From Scytonema sp. UIC 10036 (GTDB lineage Bacteria > Cyanobacteriota > Cyanobacteriia > Cyanobacteriales > Nostocaceae): a DNA stretch of 43,643 nt. This document shows positions 9,401 through 18,000 of the stretch, piece by piece. The notes under the pieces are model-generated. The model did not search any database and was not told where the DNA came from. It saw only the letters and a list, made by a program, of their open reading frames with translations. The stretch is from assembly GCF_009725235.1 (NCBI RefSeq), contig NZ_WJFC01000107.1, positions 1 to 43,643 on the forward strand. Reading direction: 5' to 3'. The first letter of the stretch is position 1, and every line of letters begins with the position of its first letter. A program made the position numbers and the translations under genes.

Positions 9401-12346
9401 TTGACTGTGGAACCTTTCTCAATGCCAGAAGTTCCTTCTAAGTTTGACTTAACTCTATATGTGACAGAACAACAGCAAGAAATCAAACTGGAATTAGTTT
9501 ATAACGCCGATTTATTTGTACCCGATCAAATGGAGGAAATGCTTGCTCAGTTCCATCATTTGCTCGTTCAGATTGCGGAAACTCCACAACAGAATCTTTC
9601 TTCTTTATCGCTGGTTACTTCCAAAGCCGCATTACTTTTACCAAACCCTCAGCAAACACTTTGCATACAGTCAGAAGCAGCCGTTCATACTAAATTTTCT
9701 CAACAAGCTCAAAGAGTACCGCAAAACTTGGCAGTTGTGGATGCACGAGTTGCTTGGACTTATGCCAAGCTTGAAGAACTGAGCAATCAATTGGCTCACT
9801 ATCTGTTGGCAAATAATATCCAATCTCAAGATGTAGTTGCTATTTACGGACAAAGAAGTGCTTTGTTAGTTGTCGCAATTCTGGGTGTTTTGAAAGCGGG
9901 TGGTGCTTTTGTCATTCTCGATCCGGCTTATCCCACTTGTCGCTCGATTGATTGTCTTGAATTGGTTCAACCTCGTGCTTGGCTGCAAATTGCTTCAGAT
10001 TCTCAAGTTTTGGTTGAATGGAACCGCAGATGGACGCGGATGGACGCGGATGAGGATGAAGTCGTGTTTGATTCGGATAAGAACTGCTACAGTTTTTGCT
10101 GTTTGGAAATATCTCATGACTCAATTTTGGCAGCATTACAAAGTTATCCTAAGAGTCACCCAGAAGTGACAGTGGAACTTGATGATTTAGCTTATGTTGC
10201 TTTTACCTCTGGTTCTACGGGTCAGTCTAAGGGTATTAAAGGTAGCCACAGACCTTTATCTCATTTTGTGCAATGGCATCAAAAGACTTTTGGTTTGTGT
10301 GAGTCTGATAAGTTTAGCATGCTTTCTGGTTTATCTCATGACCCTTTGTTAAGAGATATTTTCACACCCTTGTCATTGGGAGCTACTTTATGTATTCCCC
10401 AGCAAGAGGAGATTGAGACCTTAGGACAGCTGAGTGATTGGATGCGAGTGATGAAAATTAGTGTTGCTCATCTGACACCAGCAATGGCACAACTACTGAC
10501 AGCAAAGACCGAAAGCCAAACCACAGACTTACGTTATGTATTTTTTGCTGGTGATGTGCTGATGCCACAAGATGTCACAAATATCTATCGTTTTGCTCCC
10601 AACGTAACTTGTGTCAATTTTTATGGTGCTACTGAAACACCCCAAGCTATGGGTTACTTTGTTATACCTGAAGGTTGTGGTGTTGGTAGCCCAGTCCCCA
10701 GTCCCCATACCCCAATTCCTCTAGGTCGAGGTATTGAGAATGTACAGTTACTTGTTTTGACTGACGCGTTGCAGTTAGCCGGGATTGGCGAGGTCGGAGA
10801 GATTTACGTTCGCACCCCTTACTTATCTTCTGGTTATGTTGGCAGCGATGCCTTAACTCAAGAACGTTTTATTGTCAATCCATTTACTAAGATTGCTACT
10901 GACCGACTTTATAAAACGGGAGATTTGGGACGTTACTTACCCAACGGTAACCTTGAGTTTTGCGATCGCATTGACAATCAAGTCAAAATTCGTGGATTCC
11001 GGATTGAGTTGGGCGAAATTGAAGCTGTATTGAGTCAATATCCCTGTGTTCGAGAAGTTGCTGTTCTTCTAAGAGAAGACATTCCTGGTGACAAGCAGTT
11101 AGTAGCATACGTTGTTCTCAAGGAAAAACAAAGTTCCACAATGAACGAACTCAAGCAATTTCTCACTGAAAGACTTCCTAGATATATGATTCCAGCTTCC
11201 TTTGTGATGCTAGAGACATTACCCCTCACTCCTAACGGTAAACTCAACCGCGCCGCCCTTCCAATACCTGAGGTAGAAAAGAAAACTTTTGTTGCTCCTC
11301 GTAACGAGTTGGAACGTGAGTTGGTAGAGATTTGGGAACAAGTCTTAGGTATTCAGCCTGTTGGTGTGAGAGATAATTTTTTTGATCTGGGAGGACATTC
11401 TTTACTCGCACTGAAGCTATTCGCGCAGATCGAGCAAAAATATACCCAAAAACTGCCTCTTGCCACTCTTTTTCAATCGGGTACAGTAGAAGCCATTGCC
11501 AAAATACTTTCTCAGTCTAAAGAAGAATTTGTCCGATGGTCTTGCTTGGTACCAATTCAACCCAAAGGTTCTAAACCACCACTGTTTTGCATTCATCCCC
11601 TTGGTGGAGAAATTTTGTGTTACCACTCGTTAGCACAGCACCTTGGTTTAGATCGACCGTTTTATGGCATACAACCACAAGGAATAGATGGAAAACTGCC
11701 TTTCTTAACCAAAATAGAAGACATGGCAGCACTTTATATAAGGGAAATTCAGTCTATTCAACCAAAAGGTCCTTATTTTCTGAGTGGTTATTCTTTGGGG
11801 GGTATTATTGCTTATGAAATGGCTCAGCAATTTTACTTACAAGGTGAAAAGATTGGAATGCTTGCTATGCTTGATACCTGCCTTCCTGGGTATAGCAGTC
11901 GGTTGCCATTCTTTAAGCGAACTTTGGTACATATTAGTAATTTTTTGGAAGAGGGACCTGCGTACTTGTGCCAAAAGTTTCGTGGTTGGAGGGAATGGAC
12001 TCAACACAACATCACAAATAAGTATTTAGAATATTTAAGGATTTCAGAATCTTTGCCTGACAACGATTCGCACGTAGCACTGATAGAGGCTAGCATAGAA
12101 GCTGTCAAACAATATACTTTTAAGAAATACTCAGGTCAAGTGACTCTTTTGCGGACTTCTGACAAACACCGAGACAAGGAAAAAGCGGTAGGTATAAAAT
12201 ACGATCCGCACTTTGGTTGGAGTCATATAGTGACGGGAGAAATAAATGTTCATCTTGTTCCCGGTTCTCATATCACCTTGTTTGAGGAACCTCATGTCAA
12301 GGTGCTAGCGGAAAAATTGAAGCATTGCCTTGAAAGTTGGGAGTAG
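6419..12346 (+). CDS. Two-module non-ribosomal peptide synthetase (A-T-C-A-T-TE)
   Basis: Cytosolic assembly-line enzyme of about 1,975 residues. Domains in order: A1 (about 11-530, core YTSGSTGQPKG), carrier T1 (GGHSL, phosphopantetheine Ser569), C (about 630-1060, MHHIASDG with His763/764, a condensing type for an L-amino acid donor), A2 (about 1090-1614, FTSGSTGQSKG), carrier T2 (GGHSL, Ser1661) and a type I thioesterase (GYSLGG, Ser1792). Starting with A and no C marks an initiation module, so the expected product is a released dipeptide or a small cyclic or oligomeric form. My by-eye specificity codes are about DPWAICCIDK for A1 (no confident substrate) and about DPRHFAFQAK for A2, close to Lys2-type aminoadipate domains. 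A2 carries two repeat-derived in-frame insertions (10021-10058 and 10688-10720). The frame is open back to TTG 6317, but homology begins just after ATG 6419. No epimerase, methylase or phosphopantetheinyl transferase is nearby. Confidence 0.93.
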   Translation: MSNIKPINNTLELCIHELFEAQVERSPDAVAVVFQNKQLTYRQLNQQANQLAHHLRGLGVEKEVLVGICVERSLEMIVGLLGILKAGGAYVPLDPAYPEERLAFIIEDTQAPVLLTQKHLVHNLPTCKAEIVCLDSDWQQIAQNSQDNFVCETTVDNLIYVIYTSGSTGQPKGVMIPHRGIYNQLYWRQTSFGLSQLDKVLQTISFSFDPSVWQIFWCLLFGGQLILPHPGGHQDTAYLVKTVIEKQITVLALVPSILRVLLEEEGIENCKSLRHITCGGEALPIELVERFFTRLNLENVLHNCYGPTEASIDTTFWTCQRGTHGIYAPIGRPVSYAAIYILDDNLQPVPVGEPGELHIGGVGLARGYFNRPELTDEKFIPNPFKTANNSSGLTSSDRLYKTGDLVRYLPDGNLEFLGRIDHQVKIRGFRIELGEIEAKLGTHPAVQQTLVMAREDIPGNKQLVAYVVVNAEQNSTQGPSPAELRLFLQDKLPHYMVPASFVFLDTMPLNPNGKVDRHALPAPEKGSDKNNFVEPRTPLERVLAAIWAEVLGLEVIGIHDNFFELGGHSLLATQVVSRMRRALGVEIKLQLLFERPTIVDLAPQVLLIQNQGTNFSKDCTIPRLVNRQSAPLSFAQQRVWFLAQLEPNSPTYIISQAFRLLGTLDVGVLQQSLDAIVAHHEALRTNFIVSVDGSPIQVFQEPRSVELKVIDFTQEQKSKTNSHLLDSLNQEAQRPFNLSSDLMLRATLCYVDHQEHVLLLVMHHIASDGWSMGILWRQLAIVYKAFANKLPNPLPKLPIQYADFAIWQRQQLSSRVLNQQLDYWKQQLAGANTVLELPTDKLRPPVQTYRGAMQSLILPQTLATSLTVRSQQEGVTLFMTLLAAFGTLLHRYTGQEDILIGSPIAGRNRTELEDLIGFFINTVVLRINCSGNPNFTTLLNRVRHIALGAYTHQDMPFEKLVQELQIERDTSRNPLFQVWFNMLNLKDIQLELANLTVEPFSMPEVPSKFDLTLYVTEQQQEIKLELVYNADLFVPDQMEEMLAQFHHLLVQIAETPQQNLSSLSLVTSKAALLLPNPQQTLCIQSEAAVHTKFSQQAQRVPQNLAVVDARVAWTYAKLEELSNQLAHYLLANNIQSQDVVAIYGQRSALLVVAILGVLKAGGAFVILDPAYPTCRSIDCLELVQPRAWLQIASDSQVLVEWNRRWTRMDADEDEVVFDSDKNCYSFCCLEISHDSILAALQSYPKSHPEVTVELDDLAYVAFTSGSTGQSKGIKGSHRPLSHFVQWHQKTFGLCESDKFSMLSGLSHDPLLRDIFTPLSLGATLCIPQQEEIETLGQLSDWMRVMKISVAHLTPAMAQLLTAKTESQTTDLRYVFFAGDVLMPQDVTNIYRFAPNVTCVNFYGATETPQAMGYFVIPEGCGVGSPVPSPHTPIPLGRGIENVQLLVLTDALQLAGIGEVGEIYVRTPYLSSGYVGSDALTQERFIVNPFTKIATDRLYKTGDLGRYLPNGNLEFCDRIDNQVKIRGFRIELGEIEAVLSQYPCVREVAVLLREDIPGDKQLVAYVVLKEKQSSTMNELKQFLTERLPRYMIPASFVMLETLPLTPNGKLNRAALPIPEVEKKTFVAPRNELERELVEIWEQVLGIQPVGVRDNFFDLGGHSLLALKLFAQIEQKYTQKLPLATLFQSGTVEAIAKILSQSKEEFVRWSCLVPIQPKGSKPPLFCIHPLGGEILCYHSLAQHLGLDRPFYGIQPQGIDGKLPFLTKIEDMAALYIREIQSIQPKGPYFLSGYSLGGIIAYEMAQQFYLQGEKIGMLAMLDTCLPGYSSRLPFFKRTLVHISNFLEEGPAYLCQKFRGWREWTQHNITNKYLEYLRISESLPDNDSHVALIEASIEAVKQYTFKKYSGQVTLLRTSDKHRDKEKAVGIKYDPHFGWSHIVTGEINVHLVPGSHITLFEEPHVKVLAEKLKHCLESWE
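10021..10058 (+). repeat. Dispersed GCAGATGGACGCGGATG-type repeat inside the NRPS A2 domain
   Basis: The bases read as ACCGCAGATGGACGCGGATG and a following near-copy. They match a dispersed cyanobacterial repeat of the form (A)CCGCAGATG(A/G)ACGC(A/G)GATG that I know from intergenic DNA. Here it is read in frame as NRRWTRMDADED in the A2-A3 linker of the second adenylation domain, in a stretch that lacks the usual A-domain pattern. Confidence 0.65.
10688..10720 (+). repeat. CCAGTCCC-type short tandem repeat inside the NRPS A2 domain
   Basis: The bases hold CCCAGTCCCCAGTCCCCATA followed by CCCCAATTCC, which is a common cyanobacterial heptamer/octamer repeat. It is read in frame as SPVPSPHTPIP, just before the PLGRGIENVQLLVL strand of the second adenylation domain. 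The flanking domain sequence continues normally. Confidence 0.6.
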
Positions 12347-12362
12347 TACTTTCGTACTACTC

Positions 12363-12385
12363 ATTCCCAGCCTCTGGCTGGGAAT
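12363..12385. repeat. Hairpin repeat between the NRPS and pnp
   Basis: ATTCCCAGCC and GGCTGGGAAT pair around a TCT loop. It sits between the convergent NRPS and pnp genes and could act as a terminator, although no T-run follows. Related hairpins (TTCCCAGGCTGAGCCTGGGAA) occur at 21124-21145 and 21336-21357, so this is one member of a dispersed family. The GAGGCTCTGCC and GGAGGCGGAGCC stretches just downstream belong to the same repeat. Confidence 0.7.
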
Positions 12386-12475
12386 ACATTACTAGAGGCT
12401 CTGCCTTACCATACAGGAGGCGGAGCCATCGGAGCGAGGCGGTTGGAAGTTCAAAATTTAAAATCTTGTAACAGA

Positions 12476-14629
12476 TTACCGATTGACTGCGGCTGCTTCT
12501 CGCGCTGCAGCTGCTTGATCTGGGTGAATTCCCAAGCGAGTGAGATTAATCCTACCTTTATTGTCAATCTCCCGTACTTTGACAATCACTTCATCACCAA
12601 CTGCAACCTCATCTTCAACTTTACCAACGCGATAGTCAGCAAGTTGAGAAATGTGAATCATACCTTCTTTACCAGGTAAAAATTCCACAAACGCACCAAT
12701 TGGTATAATACGTGTCACACGGCCTGCGTAAACATCACCTTCGTTGAGCTTCCTTGTCATACCTTGGATAATGTTACGTGCTCTTTTCGCCTTGTTTTCA
12801 TCAAGGGCGGAAATTGTTACCGTACCATCATCTTCGATATCAATTTTTGCTCCAGTCTCTTCAGTAATGCCCTTAATTGTCTTGCCTCCAGGTCCAATCA
12901 CCAGACCGATCATATCCGGATCGATCCGAATAGTCATGAGACGTGGCGCAAAAGGTGACATTTCACTACGGGGTTGATCGATAGTCTGGAGCATTTTCTC
13001 CAGAATGTGTAACCGTGCTGCTTTTGCTTGGTGGATAGCTTGGGCAATAACTTCTAAGGACAAACCGGAGATTTTCATGTCCATTTGTAAGGCAGTAATC
13101 CCGCTATCTGTCCCAGCGACTTTAAAGTCCATGTCGCCTAAAAAGTCTTCGATCCCTTGAATATCAGTCAGAACTCGAACTTCGTCGCCTTCCTTAATCA
13201 AACCCATCGCTGCACCACTGACAGGTTTAGAAATGGGGACGCCAGCATCCATTAATGCGAGTGTGGAACCGCACACGGAACCCATTGAGGTAGAACCATT
13301 GGAAGAAAGGACTTCCGAAACTACCCTAATCACGTAAGGAAACTGTTCTTTTGGTGGTAGTACTGGCAACAAGGCTCTTTCTGCAAGTGCTCCATGACCG
13401 ATTTCCCGACGACCGGGCGCACGCAAGGGTTTGGTTTCCCCTACGGAGAACGGTGGGAAGTTATAATGATGCATATAGCGCTTTTGTTGGTCTTGTTGCA
13501 AGTCATCGCTGAGGTATTGCATATCTCCCGGTGTACCGAGAGTACAAGCAGATAGTACCTGAGTTAGCCCTCGGTTGAACAGACCGCTTCCATGGACTCT
13601 TTTTGGCAACAGATCTACCAGGCAAGATACCGGACGTACTTCATCCAGCTTGCGCCCATCAACCCGAATGTTGTCTTCGATAATTTGACGGCGCATGAAC
13701 TTTTTGGTCAATTCCTTAAAGTTATTGTCAACCGCCTTATCAACTTTTGCGGCAATACGAATGGGGTCTTCCTCAGGTAGTTGGGCGATCGCAGTTTCTA
13801 TGGTAGCCTTCACTTCATCCAAAGCTGCATCGCGCTGTGTTTTGTCCAAATCAAATTGTGACAGGATTTTCTTAATATCTTCGGTTGCCCTTTCCCGTAT
13901 GTAGTTCTCTAGGGTTGAGTCTACCTCTGGTGGTTCTTGTGCTATAATTTCTATCCCCATTTCCGCAATCAAGTCTTCTTGTGCTTTGATGAGGTCTTGT
14001 ACCGCTTCATAACCAAACTCAATTGCCTCAATAATGTCCCTTTCTGGCAATTGACTGGCTCCTGCTTCCACCATGATCACACCATCTGGTGACCCAGCTA
14101 CAACCAAGTCCAAGTCTCCGGCTTCTACTTCCGCATAAGTGGGGTTAATGATAAAATCATCACCAACTAACCCAACCCGGACTGCTGCCATTGGTCCGTT
14201 AAATGGTATCTTGGCAATAATTGTAGCGATGGAAGCACCCGTAACTGCCAGTACATCGGGTGGTACTAACTCATCCATTGAAAGAGTCAGTGCAACAATT
14301 TGCAAATCGTCACGCAACCAAGACGGGAACAAAGGACGTAAAGGACGGTCAATCAGTCGGCTGGTCAGAATTGCTTTTTCTGGCGGACGCCCTTCCCGGC
14401 GTAGCATGCCTCCAGGAATTCTACCTGCTGCATACAGTCTTTCTTCGTAATCTACCGTTAAGGGGAGGAAATCGATGCCTTCTCTAGCTTCTGAACGTGT
14501 AGCCGTCACTAAAACTGCTGTATCCCCAGATTGTATCAACACCGATCCACCAGATTGGGGAGCTAATTGACCCACCTTCAGTCGAATATCCCGTCCGTCA
14601 AAGGATATTGACTTTTCAAATTCTCCCAT
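12476..14629 (-). CDS. pnp: Polyribonucleotide nucleotidyltransferase (PNPase)
   Basis: This 717-residue protein is PNPase, the phosphorolytic 3'-5' exoribonuclease that degrades mRNA and, in cyanobacteria, also makes heteropolymeric RNA tails. It shows two RNase PH-like domains (the first with [28 protein letters not shown]; the second near residues 320-550 with [22 protein letters not shown]), a KH domain with the [10 protein letters not shown] loop at about 567-576, and an S1 domain ([33 protein letters not shown]). Length is normal. It is convergent with the NRPS. There is no rpsO gene beside it, which is usual for cyanobacteria. No lesion is visible. Confidence 0.98.
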   Translation of the reverse strand: MGEFEKSISFDGRDIRLKVGQLAPQSGGSVLIQSGDTAVLVTATRSEAREGIDFLPLTVDYEERLYAAGRIPGGMLRREGRPPEKAILTSRLIDRPLRPLFPSWLRDDLQIVALTLSMDELVPPDVLAVTGASIATIIAKIPFNGPMAAVRVGLVGDDFIINPTYAEVEAGDLDLVVAGSPDGVIMVEAGASQLPERDIIEAIEFGYEAVQDLIKAQEDLIAEMGIEIIAQEPPEVDSTLENYIRERATEDIKKILSQFDLDKTQRDAALDEVKATIETAIAQLPEEDPIRIAAKVDKAVDNNFKELTKKFMRRQIIEDNIRVDGRKLDEVRPVSCLVDLLPKRVHGSGLFNRGLTQVLSACTLGTPGDMQYLSDDLQQDQQKRYMHHYNFPPFSVGETKPLRAPGRREIGHGALAERALLPVLPPKEQFPYVIRVVSEVLSSNGSTSMGSVCGSTLALMDAGVPISKPVSGAAMGLIKEGDEVRVLTDIQGIEDFLGDMDFKVAGTDSGITALQMDMKISGLSLEVIAQAIHQAKAARLHILEKMLQTIDQPRSEMSPFAPRLMTIRIDPDMIGLVIGPGGKTIKGITEETGAKIDIEDDGTVTISALDENKAKRARNIIQGMTRKLNEGDVYAGRVTRIIPIGAFVEFLPGKEGMIHISQLADYRVGKVEDEVAVGDEVIVKVREIDNKGRINLTRLGIHPDQAAAAREAAAVNR

Positions 14630-15019
14630 TCAGTTTTTTTTCCTTCTATCTTCGCTATCTCTCTCTGTGGCAATCCTAACATTTATGCACTGTAGCTGGT
14701 GTCAGTTGCACACAAAGATAAACAAGTTTAACTATTCCCATTACTGAATGTAAATTCGTAACACAGCAAGCCGAAGTGTGAATACTTTGGAGTTGTTCGA
14801 TGTAAAATAAGAATTTGTGTGTATGTGACAGCCCAATGGCGCAGGGAATCTTTAGATTCTTGTCAGGTGGGCTGAAGGTCATTATGGAAGTACACTGAAA
14901 CCCTGCTGTGAATACCTACAGCTTAAGTTCTGGGAAAGGAGCAAATGAAAAATAAAAATTTTGGGAAAAGATTAAGAAAATTCAAAAGTTAGTTCGCTAA
15001 AAATCTGAGTATTTGTCAA
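14630..15019. promoter_or_regulatory. Divergent pnp/SNF2 intergenic region with a structured element
   Basis: This 390-bp spacer carries promoters for pnp (leftward) and the SNF2 gene (rightward). A foldable element lies at 14827-14880: CAGCCCA (14829-14835) pairs with TGGGCTG (14868-14874), and inside it GAATC (14846-14850) pairs with GATTC (14855-14859). It could be part of a 5' leader or a small RNA. I cannot match it to a known riboswitch. No credible coding region is seen. Confidence 0.4.
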
Positions 15020-18000
15020 ATGGCAATTTTACACGGTAGTTGGTTAATAAAAGATCGGAGTAGTTGTTTATTTATTTGGGGAGAAACTTGGCGCACTCTT
15101 GGAACTGATGCTGGTATCAGTTCCTCCTTTGCTGAAGTACCACAGCACCCATTGGCAATGACACCAGTGGAATTGTTCGAGTGGTTGCAATCGCGTAACA
15201 TAACTTTAGAAACACTTAACACAACGCCCCTACAAAATGGGCAGAAAACAACCGAGAATGGGCGAAGGCGAAAATCTACAGAAACTACCATCAATTCACC
15301 AACTCACAGCCAAATCATTGCTTTACCAACTTGTATTCAAAATGGCGATCGCGAGGAAACACCGTCGATTTCTCCTGCACATTCTGCCACATTAGGTATA
15401 GATGACAATGAAACCCCACAATATTTACAACCTTGGAAAGTGGAGGGCTTTTGTCTCAACCCCGAAGCAGCAATAAAGTTTCTTACTTCTCTCCCCCTAA
15501 ACGTAAGTGGCGAGTCAAGCCACTTTTTAGGAGGAGATTTACGTTTTTGGTCGCAAATTGCTCGCTGGAGTTTGGATCTCATTTCTCGCTGTAAGTTTTT
15601 GCCTACACTTCAACACCAATGTGATAAGACTACAGTCGCTAAATGGCAAGCACTCTTAGACAGCGCCCAAGATGGAACTCGCTTGGAGAAGTTTTCTCAG
15701 TTAATGCCACTGGCTTGTCGAACTTATCACATGGACAAGGGGGACAAGGGAGACAATTCTTCTATATTGTCCTCTTATGTGTATGTTGATTTGCCAATTG
15801 AACCTCAAGAATTGCTGCTAGATTTTCTTAACAATACGGTGGATGCCCAAATACGAGGGATGGTAGGTTCTCAAGCGCTTGTGGAAGCTAGGATTATGGC
15901 ATCTCTTCCATCCACAATCCGACAGTGGCTGCATTCTTTAACGGCTGGAACTAACACCGTCAGTGGGGATTCATTTGGGGTGGAACGACTAGAGGCAGGA
16001 CTGAAAGCTTGGACTCTGCCGCTACAATATCAAGTGGGGGCAAAATATCAGTTTCGCACTTGTTTTGTACTGCGACCTCCAGAATTAAACCAGCAAGATT
16101 GGATTTTAGCGTATTATCTCCAAGCAGCTGACAATGCCAACTTTTTGTTGGATGCAGCGACAATTTGGAATCAATCGGTGGAGAAATTGGTTTATCAAAA
16201 CCGGACTATTGAACAACCACAAGAAACTTTTTTGCGGGGTTTGGGATTAGCTTCGCGATTTTATTCACCCATTGCATCCAGTTTAGAAACTCCAAACCCT
16301 GAATTCTGCCGCCTTAATCCCCTGCAAGCCTATGAGTTTATCAAATCCATAGTGTGGCGTTTTGAAGATAGCGGTTTGGGAGTTGTTTTGCCTCCTACTT
16401 TGGAAAACAAAGGAAATATCGCAAATCGTTTGGGTTTGAAAATTACTGCTCAAACACCAAAAAAAGCAAAGGAACGCTTGGGTTTGCAGAGTTTATTAAA
16501 CTTTAAGTGGGAATTGGCAATTGGTGGTCAAACTCTTTCTAAAGCTGAGTTTGACAAACTGGTAGCGTTAAACAGCCCTTTGGTTGAGATTAACGGCGAA
16601 TGGGTAGAATTGCGATCGCAAGATATCAAAACAGCACAAACCTTTTTTGCCTCTCGCAAAGAACAAATGGCACTGTCTTTAGAAGATGCTTTGCGAATCA
16701 GTATGGGTGACACTCAGGTGATTGAAAAATTACCAGTGGTGAGCTTTGAAGCATCTGGGGCATTGCAAGAACTCGTTACGACTTTAACAAATAACAAAGC
16801 TGTTGAACCAATCCCCGCACCCGCCAGCTTCCAAGGAAAATTACGCCCCTATCAGGAACGTGGAGTCGCATGGCTTACTTTCTTGGAACGTTGGGGCTTA
16901 GGCGCTTGTTTGGCGGACGATATGGGATTGGGGAAATGCGTGTCTAAAAATACACTAGTTTATGTGAATGGAGAACTACGTACAGCCGAAAAAATTTGGC
17001 AAACTTTTGCAGGAGAAACAGAGTTTGACGGCGAAGGATTTTGGGCTAAACCCACTCAGGAATTACTGGTTAATTCTATAGATGAGAAAACTGGTCAGCT
17101 TGTACAAGCTCCTATTCAAAAGCTTTATCGACAGGAAGTTTGTGAGAAGTTGCGACAGGTGACGCTACAAGATGGTAGCACCATTACTATCACTCGTCGC
17201 CATAAGCTATTGACTAGTATTGGCTGGACTAATGACTTAAAAGTAGGCGATTACGTTTGTGTACCGGCTAAAATGCTCTGGAACGGGAAACCTGAAGATC
17301 CCGATTTGGTGAAGTTTCTGGCTTGGCAAATTGCTGAAGGTCATGAATTACCAAGTGGGGAAAGAGTAGGAATAGCACAAAAAGATATTCTTGTACTAGA
17401 GGATCTGTACCATACATTTCAGCGTATTGGCAAAAACTACGGACTCAAGATTAACAACCCTAGTATTTGCCACTTCCCCAACAGAGTTTCATGTCTCCAA
17501 GTGTGTAGCCAAGCCTATCGTCAATTTTTAGAAAGCAAAGGTTACATTTGGGGCAAACTATCAGCAGAAAAATCAATTCCGCCTTTCATCATGCAGTCAG
17601 ATTTGGATAGTATACGGATATTTTTACGAAACTACTTTGATGCTGAATCTGCTGTAATCTTCAGGATGCGGAGTATCGAAATTGCTACGGCTTCACCATT
17701 GCTAATTCAGCAATTATCTGTATTACTAAGACGTTTGGGTATTTGGTTGCGAATATCACCCAAACAAAAATGTGCTACGAATGGAAGCCGTATTGTTCGC
17801 ACATACTATATAGGCACAATCGGAGAAAATTATCTTCGTCGATTCTTGCAAGAAATCGGATATGGTAACCCAGAAAAACAACAGAAATTAAAAGAGATAT
17901 GTCAGGTAACTAGCAATACCAATGTTGAGGGAATTCCTGTTTCTGACATTGTTGCTCAAATCGTTACAACAACTGAATTACCATTGCGGCATTTTGGAAT

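Noticed and set aside
14676..14882. 68-codon reading frame in the pnp/SNF2 spacer
   Set aside because: It overlaps the structured element, has no family features or ribosome-binding site, and composition looks non-coding.
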